Source: Actinomycetota bacterium
GTDB taxonomy: Bacteria; Actinomycetota; Thermoleophilia; Solirubrobacterales; Solirubrobacteraceae
DNA: 12,666 nucleotides
Assembly (NCBI GenBank): GCA_005883255.1
Contig: VAXS01000003.1
Location: forward strand, 1-12,666
Direction: 5' to 3'
The stretch's first letter is position 1, and the number at the start of each line of letters is the position of its first letter. The notes beneath the pieces are model-generated. The model was not told the DNA's origin and made no database searches. It saw only the letters and a list, made by a program, of their open reading frames with translations. Positions 7,507 to 12,666 of this stretch are shown here, piece after piece. The position numbers and the translations under genes were made by a program.

Positions 7507-7512
7507 TATGAT
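7507..7512 (+). promoter_or_regulatory. -10 element inside the 17-base selD divergent gap
   Basis: TATGAT ends 6 bases before the GTG at 7519. On the other strand AATCAT (7513–7508) ends 6 bases before the selD GTG at 7501, a near mirror image. The two promoters must overlap, so both transcripts are probably leaderless and may exclude one another. Confidence 0.5.
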
Positions 7513-7518
7513 TGCGCG

Positions 7519-7854
7519 GTGCTCGACGGGCCCTACAGCGACGACGAGATCGACGCCGCCGTCCAGGCGCTGACGGAGCCCGAGCGGCTCGCCGGCGCGC
7601 GTGACGCGGTCGCCCGCGTGGCCCCCCAGCTGCAGCGCGTCCTGGACGAGGCGCTGGCCGGCGGCGGATGGTTCGCCGAGGCCCACGAGGCCCAGGTGGA
7701 GCGGGCCGTCGCCCCCGGCGACCTCCAGGAGCGGCGCCGGGCGGTGGGCAACCTGGTCGCCGAGGAGACGCGCCTGGGGATGCTCGTCGGCGTCGCGGTG
7801 GGCATCGAGCTCGCCCGCGAGTTGAGCAAGCACCCGCAACCCAAGGAGGACTGA
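7519..7854 (+). CDS. Hypothetical helical protein, first gene of a coupled cluster, 111 aa
   Basis: No family is recognised. The product is acidic and probably all-helical: YSDDEIDAAVQALTEPERL, a stretch around AGARDAVARVAPQLQRVLDE, then GGWFAEAHEAQVERA, and a hydrophobic helix LGMLVGVAVGIELARELS near the end that is too short and charged to be a sure membrane segment. There is no signal peptide. The GTG at 7519 is placed by TATGAT 6 bases upstream. The stop overlaps the next start (TGATG at 7852–7856) and AAGGAGGA just before it serves the downstream gene, so the two are translationally coupled. This suggests a role tied to the UPF0173 hydrolase, but no function can be stated. Confidence 0.8.
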   Translation: MLDGPYSDDEIDAAVQALTEPERLAGARDAVARVAPQLQRVLDEALAGGGWFAEAHEAQVERAVAPGDLQERRRAVGNLVAEETRLGMLVGVAVGIELARELSKHPQPKED

Positions 7855-8546
7855 TGGAGATCCTCTTCCTCGGCCACGCCTGCTTCGAGCTGTCCGAGGG
7901 CGACGCGCGCGTCCTCGTGGACCCCTTCCTGACCGGCAACCCCAAGGCCGCCGTCGGCCCGGACGAGGTGGACCCCACCCACATCCTGCTCACGCACGGG
8001 CACGCCGACCACATCGGCGACGCCGTGCCTCTCGCCCAGCGCACCGGGGCCCCGGTGGTGGCGATCGTCGAGCTCGCGGGGGAGATCGGCGAGGACGGCG
8101 TGGAGACCTTCGACCCCAACCTGGGCGGGACCGTCGAGTTCGACTGGGGCTGGGTGCGGCTGGTGCCCGCCTGGCACACGTCCACCACGCCCAAGGGGAC
8201 GGTGAACACCCCCGCCGGCCTGGTGATCAACCTGGGCGGCAAGACCGTCTACCACCTGGGCGACACGGCGCTGTTCTCCGACCTGCAGCTGGTGTCGCGC
8301 CGCGACGAGATCGACGTGGCGCTGATGTGCATCGGAGGGCACTACACGATGGACCGCCAGGACGGCGTCCAGGCCGCGGACCTGATCGGCGCCCACGAGG
8401 TGATCCCCTGCCACTACGACACCTTCCCGCCGATCGAGACCGACGCCCAGGCGTTCAAGTCCGACGTCGAGCAGCGCACGTCGTATGAGTCGCGCAAGGC
8501 GGAGAAGGTCGTCGTCCTGCAGCCGGGCGAGACGCACACCCCGTGA
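7854..8546 (+). CDS. UPF0173-family metal-dependent hydrolase (metallo-beta-lactamase fold)
   Basis: A 230-residue cytosolic MBL-fold hydrolase of the UPF0173 group. It begins MEILFLGHACFEL, with H8 in the family N-terminal motif. The metal-binding HGHADH lies at residues 48–53. AWHTSTTPKGTVNTPAGLVI, the GDTALFSDLQL segment with the bridging Asp, CIGGHYTMD and CHYDTFPPIETD follow in the usual order. Length is normal. The substrate is unknown for the family. The ATG at 7854 overlaps the previous stop by one base and has AAGGAGGA 5–12 bases upstream. Its TGA overlaps the next start as GTGA. Confidence 0.95.
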   Translation: MEILFLGHACFELSEGDARVLVDPFLTGNPKAAVGPDEVDPTHILLTHGHADHIGDAVPLAQRTGAPVVAIVELAGEIGEDGVETFDPNLGGTVEFDWGWVRLVPAWHTSTTPKGTVNTPAGLVINLGGKTVYHLGDTALFSDLQLVSRRDEIDVALMCIGGHYTMDRQDGVQAADLIGAHEVIPCHYDTFPPIETDAQAFKSDVEQRTSYESRKAEKVVVLQPGETHTP

Positions 8547-8818
8547 CCACGGCGGTGGTGCTCATCGAGGCGGAACGGACCGCCCTGCCCACGCTGGGCG
8601 GGACGCTGGCCGACGTGGAGGGCGTCTCGGAGGCCTGGTCGGTGACCGGCGAGTGGGACTTCGTGGCGATCGTCCGCGTCCACGACCACGACCAGCTGGC
8701 CGGAGTGATCACCGGTCAGATCGGCCAGCTGGAGGGCGTCACCCGGACCCGGACGATGGTGGCGTTCGAGGTCTTCTCGCGCCACGACCTCGAGGCGCTG
8801 TTCTCGATCGGGCAGTGA
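8543..8818 (+). CDS. Lrp/AsnC-type ligand-binding (RAM) domain protein without DNA-binding domain
   Basis: A 91-residue stand-alone RAM domain, the alpha-beta effector-binding module of Lrp/AsnC regulators. The pattern AVVLIEAERTALPTLGGTLADVEGVSEAWSVTGEWDFVAIV, then VITGQIGQLEGVTRTRTMVAFEVF, follows the beta-alpha-beta-beta-alpha-beta order, with the TGxxD turn that usually lines the amino-acid pocket. There is no HTH, so it may oligomerise with full-length Lrp proteins or sense a small molecule for its neighbours; both are inference. The start GTG overlaps the upstream stop in GTGA (8543–8546). The stop TGA overlaps the next gene in the same way (8815–8818), so it is tightly coupled on both sides. 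Confidence 0.9.
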   Translation: MTTAVVLIEAERTALPTLGGTLADVEGVSEAWSVTGEWDFVAIVRVHDHDQLAGVITGQIGQLEGVTRTRTMVAFEVFSRHDLEALFSIGQ

Positions 8819-9321
8819 GCACGGACCGCCGTGCGATCACCGCTGTGACGCTGTGCGCCGCACTGGGAGCCGGGGGCTGCGGCGGGGGAGGAGGCGGCAA
8901 GAGCGCCGCGGGCACCGCCTCCACCACTACCGCCACCACCCCGACTCCCACCACGACCGCACCGGCGCCGACCGCGACCACGCCGCGACCGTCCGCCGTC
9001 CCGCCGGCCACCACGCCCAGGGGCGGACCCAACGCCTCCGAGCCGATCCGGATCCCGGCCACGTTCACCCTCCGCGCCGGCCGCCTGACCCCGGGCACGA
9101 TCACCGTCCCGCCCTTCCTGGCGATCGCCATCAGCGTGCGCAACGCCGACTCCCGGCCGCACACGATCGTCGTCCGGGCCGACCGCGCCTACCGCCTGCT
9201 GGCCGCGCCCGGCCGCCGGACGGCCCGCACGCTGCCCGGCCAGCGAGCCGGCAGCTACCCGGTCCTGGTGGACGGCGCGCGCCGGGGGACGCTGGTCGCG
9301 GGCGGCGAGCCCGGCCCCTGA
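8815..9321 (+). CDS. Cupredoxin-like putative lipoprotein with Thr/Pro linker
   Basis: A 168-residue exported protein. The basic n-region STDRRA is followed by a hydrophobic stretch and AGGC, a weak lipobox with C22. A Gly run and a Thr/Pro/Ala-rich linker (about 38–70), typical of surface proteins, come next. Residues about 78–165 look like a cupredoxin-type beta sandwich: IRIPATFTLRAGRLTPGTITVP, VRNADSRPHTIVV, LPGQRAGSYPVLVDGARRGTLVAGG. The His is kept in RPHT, but no Cys or Met ligands follow, so a blue-copper site is unlikely. The GTG at 8815 overlaps the upstream TGA in GTGA. Longer in-frame starts at 8485 lie inside upstream genes and are rejected. It is the last gene of the coupled cluster. 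Confidence 0.8.
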   Translation: MSTDRRAITAVTLCAALGAGGCGGGGGGKSAAGTASTTTATTPTPTTTAPAPTATTPRPSAVPPATTPRGGPNASEPIRIPATFTLRAGRLTPGTITVPPFLAIAISVRNADSRPHTIVVRADRAYRLLAAPGRRTARTLPGQRAGSYPVLVDGARRGTLVAGGEPGP

Positions 9322-9330
9322 TTCCTTAGG

Positions 9331-9359
9331 TTGGCCAGCCAGCCAGTTTCCGCTACGCT
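9331..9359 (+). promoter_or_regulatory. Promoter of the R2lox-like gene
   Basis: TTGGCC (9331–9336), a 17-base spacer and TACGCT (9354–9359) form the best two-box promoter in the window. It is followed by a leader holding AAGGAGGAA (9385–9393), 6 bases before the GTG at 9400. The in-frame TTG at 9331 is thus the -35 and not a start codon. Confidence 0.6.
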
Positions 9360-9399
9360 GCGCCGAACTCGCCGCCCGAGCCCGAAGGAGGAACCGAGG

Positions 9400-10329
9400 G
9401 TGTCCGACGTCACCACCCAGCACGCGACCGAGCGCGCAGACTTCCAGGCCACCTCCGACCCCGCGCTGCTGGAGTCGGCCGATCGCGGCGAGTCCCAGCT
9501 GCTGGACTACCACCAGCTCTACGAGCTGTGGGAGCGCCAGCAGTGGCGCACGCAGGACCTCGACTTCTCCCAGGACCGCGTCGACTGGCACGAGCGGATC
9601 CCGCCGGACGAGCGCTACGCCCGGATGTACGGCCTGAGCTCGTTCTTCGTGGGCGAGCAGCGGGTGGCGGAGGAGCTGGGGCCGATGATGCGCGCCTGCC
9701 CGCAGGAGGACATGCGGATCTTCCTGTGCACGCAGATCGCCGACGAGGCGCGGCACGTGGCCTTCTTCGACCGCTTCTACGCCGAGGTGGGCGTGCTCGA
9801 GGCCGGCGACCTGCGGGGGCGCCTGGAGGAGACGTCCCAGCACCTGAACCCGGAGTTCGAGGAGCTGTTCGACCAGGCGCTGCGCGACCGGGTGGACCGG
9901 CTGGGCCGCGACCCCGGGGACCTGGAGACCCTGGTCGAGGCCGTGACCATCTACCACATGGTCATCGAGGGCATGCTCGCCCTCACGGGCCAGCACTTCA
10001 TCATCGAGTACAACGAGGAGCAGGGCACCCTCCCGGCGTTCGTGGAGGGCTTCCTCAAGGTCGCCCGCGACGAGCACCGCCACGTGGCCTTCGGTGCCCG
10101 CTTCCTGCGCGACATGTCGCAGCGGGACCCGCGCTACACCGAGGCGATCCAGCGGGCGATGGCCGACGCCCTGCCGCTGGCCGAGGGCGTGCTCAGGCCG
10201 AAGTGGATCCCCGAGGAGCAGCCCGACGACGTCGAGATCTTCGGCACCACGATCGCAGAGACGCGCGAGTTCGCGGCCAAGGCGCTGGGGCGCCGGCTGA
10301 AGGTCATCGGGCTGGTCGCCACCGCCTAG
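9400..10329 (+). CDS. R2-like ligand-binding oxidase (R2lox) candidate, ribonucleotide reductase R2 family
   Basis: A 309-residue ferritin-like di-metal protein, often auto-annotated as ribonucleotide reductase beta subunit. All six metal ligands can be placed: E86, E116 and H119 (DEARH), E190 (IEGMLALTG), E225 and H228 (DEHRH). The position of the radical Tyr in class Ia R2 (four after the first His) is F123. V89 is three residues after the first Glu and Y185 five before E190; these match the Val and Tyr that form the ether crosslink in M. tuberculosis Rv0233, the founding R2lox, which binds a Mn/Fe centre and a fatty-acid-like ligand. No large subunit (nrdA/nrdE) is adjacent. The GTG at 9400 has a strong Shine-Dalgarno and promoter. 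A class Ic R2 is the main alternative. Confidence 0.85.
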   Translation: MSDVTTQHATERADFQATSDPALLESADRGESQLLDYHQLYELWERQQWRTQDLDFSQDRVDWHERIPPDERYARMYGLSSFFVGEQRVAEELGPMMRACPQEDMRIFLCTQIADEARHVAFFDRFYAEVGVLEAGDLRGRLEETSQHLNPEFEELFDQALRDRVDRLGRDPGDLETLVEAVTIYHMVIEGMLALTGQHFIIEYNEEQGTLPAFVEGFLKVARDEHRHVAFGARFLRDMSQRDPRYTEAIQRAMADALPLAEGVLRPKWIPEEQPDDVEIFGTTIAETREFAAKALGRRLKVIGLVATA

Positions 10330-10335
10330 GGCGGA

Positions 10336-10341
10336 TACGTT
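10336..10341 (+). promoter_or_regulatory. -10 element for the alpha/beta hydrolase gene
   Basis: TACGTT ends 6 bases before the GTG at 10348, in the 18-base gap after the R2lox-like gene. A leaderless transcript would follow, separate from upstream read-through. Confidence 0.45.
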
Positions 10342-10347
10342 CCGGGC

Positions 10348-11127
10348 GTGCGCCTGCACGCCCACGAGTACGGCGATCCCGCGGGGCCGCCGGTCGTCTG
10401 CCTGCACGGCGTCACCAGCCACGGCCAGCGCTTCCGCCGCCTGGGCGAGGGACCGCTGGCGGCGCGCCGGGTGGTGGCGCCCGACCTCCGGGGCCACGGC
10501 CACAGCGACCGGTCGCCGCCCTGGAGCACGGCCACCCACGCCAGCGACGTCCTGGACACGATCGACGCGCTGGGGATCGACCGCGCCGCCTGGCTCGGCG
10601 TCTCCTTCGGCGGGCGGGTGACCGCGGCCGTGACGGCGCGCGAGCCCGGCCGGGTGGAGCGGATCGCGCTGCTGGACCCCGCGCTGCAGCTCCCCGCGGA
10701 CGTGTGCGCGGTCCAGGCCGAGCTCGAATGCCAGCCGCACGTGTTCGCCAGCGCCGAGGCGGCGATCGAGGAGCGGCTGGCCGCGGGCACGCTGTTCTCC
10801 ACTCCCCGCGAGTTCCTGGAGGAGGAGGCCAGCCAGCACCTCGAGCCGGTGGAGGGCGGCCTGCGCTACCGCTACAGCGCCCAGGCGGCGATCGCCGCCT
10901 GGGGCGAGATGGCCGACCAGGCCCCGCCGATCGCCGACGTGCCCACGCTCATCCTGCACGGCGAGCGCTCGTGGCTTGCGCTCGACGCCCACGTCGAGCG
11001 CTATCGCGAGCGGCTGGGCGAGCGGCTGGAGCTGGCCACGCTCCCCGCCGGCCATGCGCTGCTGTGGGACGCCTTCGCCGAGACCAGCGCCCGGCTGGCC
11101 CGGTTCCTGGAGACCCAGCCTCGCTAG
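10348..11127 (+). CDS. Alpha/beta hydrolase
   Basis: A 259-residue cytosolic alpha/beta-fold hydrolase; the substrate is unknown. The oxyanion-region CLHGVTSHG lies at 18–26, APDLRGHGHSD at 44–54, and the nucleophile elbow LGVSFGG at 83–89 with S86. The catalytic His is H236 in LPAGHALLWD. Where most members carry an Asp in a GxxD turn, this one reads HGERSWLALD (204–213). S208 occupies the usual place, so the acid may be D213, E206 or a residue after strand 6. The GTG at 10348 follows the R2lox-like stop by 18 bases and has its own TACGTT box. Its TAG shares CTAG with the stop of the opposing Pro/Thr-rich frame. No Shine-Dalgarno is seen. Confidence 0.9.
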   Translation: MRLHAHEYGDPAGPPVVCLHGVTSHGQRFRRLGEGPLAARRVVAPDLRGHGHSDRSPPWSTATHASDVLDTIDALGIDRAAWLGVSFGGRVTAAVTAREPGRVERIALLDPALQLPADVCAVQAELECQPHVFASAEAAIEERLAAGTLFSTPREFLEEEASQHLEPVEGGLRYRYSAQAAIAAWGEMADQAPPIADVPTLILHGERSWLALDAHVERYRERLGERLELATLPAGHALLWDAFAETSARLARFLETQPR

Positions 11128-11513
11128 CCCGAGCCCGACTGCGCGGGCTGCGGCGGAGGCGGCGGCGGGGTGGTCTCGGTGGTGGTGGAGGAGGGCGGCG
11201 AGCCGCCGTCGTCGTCCGACGCCGGGGGCGGCCCACTGGTGCCGCCGGTGCCGGAGGACGTGGCGCCGGGCGCGGTAGTGGTGGACGGGGGCGGCGTCGG
11301 GGAAGTGGACGTGGCGGTGGTGGGGAGGACGGTGGTGTCGGTGAGCGTCTCGGTCCGGGTCGCGGCCGGCGGGGACGGCGGCGGCGGCGGCGGCGCGGGC
11401 GTGGTGGCCGGCTGGACGTCCCCCAGCGTCGTGGTCTTGGCCTGGGCCGTCTCGGCCACCGGCTTCTTGGCGGGCGCCGGGCGGTGGACGGTCGCCGGCT
11501 TGGCGTTCGTCAC
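11124..11513 (-). other. Pro/Thr-rich tail in a shifted frame, probably the C-terminus of the sigma factor gene
   Basis: This frame encodes about 129 disordered residues, starting TNAKPATVHRPAPAKKPVAE and ending PPPQPAQSGSG, with Pro, Thr, Ser and Gly dominant and G/C-ending codons throughout. Such tails are common after a membrane segment or linker in actinobacterial regulators. Two readings fit. First, the sigma-factor gene has a one-base frameshift near 11513–11525; adding a single G would give GTAAS-AAPVTNAKP and continue the protein. Second, the frame starts on its own at GTG 11513, which overlaps the sigma stop as GTGA, the overlap also used at 8543 and 8815. No signal peptide follows that GTG, so the first is favoured. 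Confidence 0.6.
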
Positions 11514-12415
11514 CGGGGCCGCGAGGCCGCGGTCCCCGCGGCCGTGGAGGCGGCGGCCCCGGCTCCGGCCCCGGCGCTCGCGCCCCCGCCGGCGGTGGCC
11601 GAGCTCCCGAAGCCGATATGGGCCAGCAGCAGCTTCTTGAGCAGCAGGACCGGGCCCACCGGGAAGATCGCGGCCAGCGCCTTGTTGGTCTCGCGCAGCT
11701 GCTTGCGGAAGGCCGAGCAGCGATCGCAGGTCCGCAGGTGCCGGCGCGCGGGCGGCGCGAGCTTCTTGAGGCCCTCCGCCACCTCGCCCAGCTCCAGGCG
11801 GACCTGGTCGCAGGAGAGCTGGCGGGCCTCGGCCGCCTCGGCCAGGGAGACGCGCGCCCGCACCAGCAGCGACTTGACGCTGGGGACGGTGGTGTCCATC
11901 GCCTCGGCGATCTGCTCGTAGGAGAGCGCGTCGATCTCCCGGAGCAGCAGGGCGCTGCGCTGGGTCTCCGGCAGCTCCTGGACGTCGGCCAGCAGCAGGC
12001 GGAAGTCCTCGCGCTTGTGCACGCGGTCGGCGGTGGTCTGCCCGTTCTCCGAGAAGTGGACGTCCATCGAGTCGACGCCGATCGCCTGGGCGCGCCGCAG
12101 GTGGTTGAGCGAGCGGTTGCGGGCGATCCGGTACAGCCAGGGCCGCACGTTGAGCGGGCGGTCGTCGGCCTGGATGGCGTTGAAGGCGGCCGCGAACACC
12201 TCCTGGAGCACGTCCTCGGCGTCCTCCCGGCAGCCCAGCATGTGCCGGCAGAACGCCAGCAGGCGGGACTGGTAGCGGGCCATCAGCGCCTCGAAGGCGT
12301 GATGGTTGCCCCGCCGGATCAGTCCGACGAGCCGTTCGTCGGACTGCAGCCGCAGCAGGGGCGAGCGACCGTGGACGCCGGCGACGCCGGCGTGCTTGAG
12401 AGCTGATACCTCCAC
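11510..12415 (-). CDS. ECF sigma factor with fused anti-sigma-type zinc finger
   Basis: A 301-residue sigma-70-family protein that would direct RNA polymerase to a small regulon. Sigma region 2 covers about 27–107: FEALMARYQSRLLAFCRHML, DAEDVLQEVFAAAF, RPWLYRIARNRSLNHLRR. Sigma region 4 covers about 139–193: LPETQRSALLLREIDALSYEQIAEAM and the recognition helix TTVPSVKSLLVRAR. A C-terminal extension holds C202 and H226-x3-C230-x2-C233, the ZAS/zf-HC2 pattern of anti-sigma factors. A Leu-rich segment (250–265) and an Ala/Gly linker follow. This suggests built-in redox or zinc control. The GTG at 12415 follows a TACGGT box at 12448–12443. The frame closes at 11510, where a Pro/Thr-rich tail continues in another frame. 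No separate anti-sigma gene is adjacent. Confidence 0.92.
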   Translation of the reverse strand: MEVSALKHAGVAGVHGRSPLLRLQSDERLVGLIRRGNHHAFEALMARYQSRLLAFCRHMLGCREDAEDVLQEVFAAAFNAIQADDRPLNVRPWLYRIARNRSLNHLRRAQAIGVDSMDVHFSENGQTTADRVHKREDFRLLLADVQELPETQRSALLLREIDALSYEQIAEAMDTTVPSVKSLLVRARVSLAEAAEARQLSCDQVRLELGEVAEGLKKLAPPARRHLRTCDRCSAFRKQLRETNKALAAIFPVGPVLLLKKLLLAHIGFGSSATAGGGASAGAGAGAAASTAAGTAASRPR

Positions 12416-12442
12416 GCGCGTGAGTCCCTTCGCCGAGAGGAC

Positions 12443-12448
12443 ACCGTA
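12443..12448 (-). promoter_or_regulatory. Candidate -10 element for the ECF sigma factor gene
   Basis: TACGGT on the minus strand, 27 bases before the GTG at 12415. GAAGGG about 12 bases before the GTG may be a weak ribosome site. No clear -35 is seen. Confidence 0.35.
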
Positions 12449-12502
12449 GCAACGCTCGAGTTGCGCTCGGGGCGATCCGGGCTGGTGTGCATGGGCACGG
12501 AT

Positions 12503-12508
12503 TACACT
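12503..12508 (+). promoter_or_regulatory. -10 element for tRNA-Leu
   Basis: TACACT ends 10 bases before the first base of the tRNA. It shows the same TANNNT form as the protein-gene boxes and helps calibrate where transcription starts. Confidence 0.5.
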
Positions 12509-12518
12509 GGGAGCGCGC

Positions 12519-12601
12519 GCCCGGGTGGCGGAATGGCAGTCGCGGCCGGCTTAAACCCGGCTGTCCCTCGGGACATGTGGGTTCGAGTCCCACCCCGGGC
12601 A
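12519..12601 (+). tRNA. tRNA-Leu, anticodon UAA
   Basis: A class II tRNA of 83 bases including the discriminator. The acceptor stem GCCCGGG pairs with CCCGGGC, followed by discriminator A. The anticodon stem GCCGG/CCGGC encloses the loop CTTAAAC with anticodon TAA. The long variable arm has stem GTCCC/GGGAC, and the T arm is GTGGG-TTCGAGT-CCCAC. The 3' CCA is not encoded (TCG follows). It reads UUA and by wobble UUG, rare codons in so GC-rich a genome. The variable arm, anticodon and 7-base acceptor stem exclude tRNA-Sec. Confidence 0.96.
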
Positions 12602-12620
12602 TCGTCGAGGCGGGTGTCGG

Positions 12621-12634
12621 CCGGCGCTAGCCGG
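12621..12634. repeat. Small inverted repeat over the stop of the rightmost gene
   Basis: CCGGC-gcta-GCCGG is a perfect 5-base dyad whose loop contains the TAG stop of the minus-strand gene. With no T-run it is at best a weak, two-way transcription end between that gene and the tRNA. Confidence 0.25.
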
Positions 12635-12666
12635 GCACCGTGAGCACGATCTTCCCGCGCGTGTGG
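12627..12666 (-). CDS. C-terminal end of a probable MDR-family zinc/quinone oxidoreductase (truncated by window)
   Basis: Only twelve residues are visible, reading HTRGKIVLTVPG before a TAG. The ending (H-x-R/G-GKIVL-x-V) is common at the C-terminus of medium-chain NAD(P)H-dependent oxidoreductases such as quinone reductases. The rest lies beyond the right edge. The G/C-ending codons support coding. The assignment is tentative because it rests on a short tail. The gene faces the tRNA-Leu and ends 26 bases after it. Confidence 0.5.
   Translation of the reverse strand, partial: HTRGKIVLTVPG

Noticed and set aside
9331..9399. Upstream TTG start for the R2lox-like gene
   Set aside because: The TTG is the -35 box of a good promoter, and the GTG at 9400 has a strong Shine-Dalgarno.
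8716..11055. Minus-strand open frame of 779 codons opposite the R2lox and hydrolase genes
   Set aside because: It is antisense to well-supported genes and low in complexity. Its frame is the mirror of their third-position G/C bias.
9528..11921. Very long plus-strand open frame of 797 codons
   Set aside because: It is the shifted frame of the R2lox-like and hydrolase genes. The product is Arg/Pro/Gly-rich with no domain, a usual result of high GC.
12519..12601. tRNA-Sec, considered because selD is present
   Set aside because: The anticodon is TAA, not TCA, and the acceptor stem is 7 bases; the long variable arm is that of tRNA-Leu.

Overview
The window is very GC-rich (well above 70% by eye). 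Its codons almost all end in G or C and GTG starts are frequent. The eno–divIC/ftsB order is typical of Actinomycetota. A CsrA homologue, long proline/threonine tails and a clear preference for TAG stops suggest a deep actinobacterial lineage such as Thermoleophilia (Solirubrobacterales-like). That placement is inference, because no rRNA is present. One tRNA, Leu(UAA), lies near the right edge. I see no phage, IS element, CRISPR array or rho-independent terminator.

Layout. 1–1760 (+): the 3' part of enolase, a DivIC/FtsB-type division protein and a small unknown protein. 1761–2324 (-): a charge-block protein with an HTH-like N-terminus, followed by a 310-base divergent regulatory region and csrA (+) with a CsrA-type site on its own Shine-Dalgarno. 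2850–4471 (-): a small membrane protein, a secreted thermonuclease and a DUF2090/IolC-like protein whose C-terminus is missing. 4553–6482 (+): a YbdK-type glutamate-cysteine-ligase-family enzyme and a zinc-ribbon protein with a rhomboid-like domain lacking catalytic residues. 6479–7501 (-): selenophosphate synthetase. 7519–9321 (+): four genes with overlapping start and stop codons (unknown, UPF0173 metallo-hydrolase, Lrp/AsnC ligand-binding domain, cupredoxin-like lipoprotein). 9400–11127 (+): an R2-family di-metal protein with R2lox hallmarks and an alpha/beta hydrolase. 11124–12415 (-): an ECF sigma factor carrying its own anti-sigma-type zinc finger, with a Pro/Thr-rich tail displaced into another frame. 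Then tRNA-Leu and the last codons of a probable MDR-family oxidoreductase.

Working together. Genes are packed tightly. Three convergent pairs share the tetranucleotide CTAG as both stop codons. Many starts follow a TANNNT -10 element by only 6–11 bases, so much of the region is probably transcribed as leaderless or nearly leaderless mRNA. That pattern helps choose starts. Apart from the coupled 7519–9321 cluster, I see no pathway linking neighbours; most genes look like independent transcription units.

Most worth checking: the R2lox-like protein, the zinc-ribbon pseudo-rhomboid, the sigma factor with fused zinc finger and frame break, the apparent deletion joining the DUF2090 and nuclease genes, and the csrA leader.
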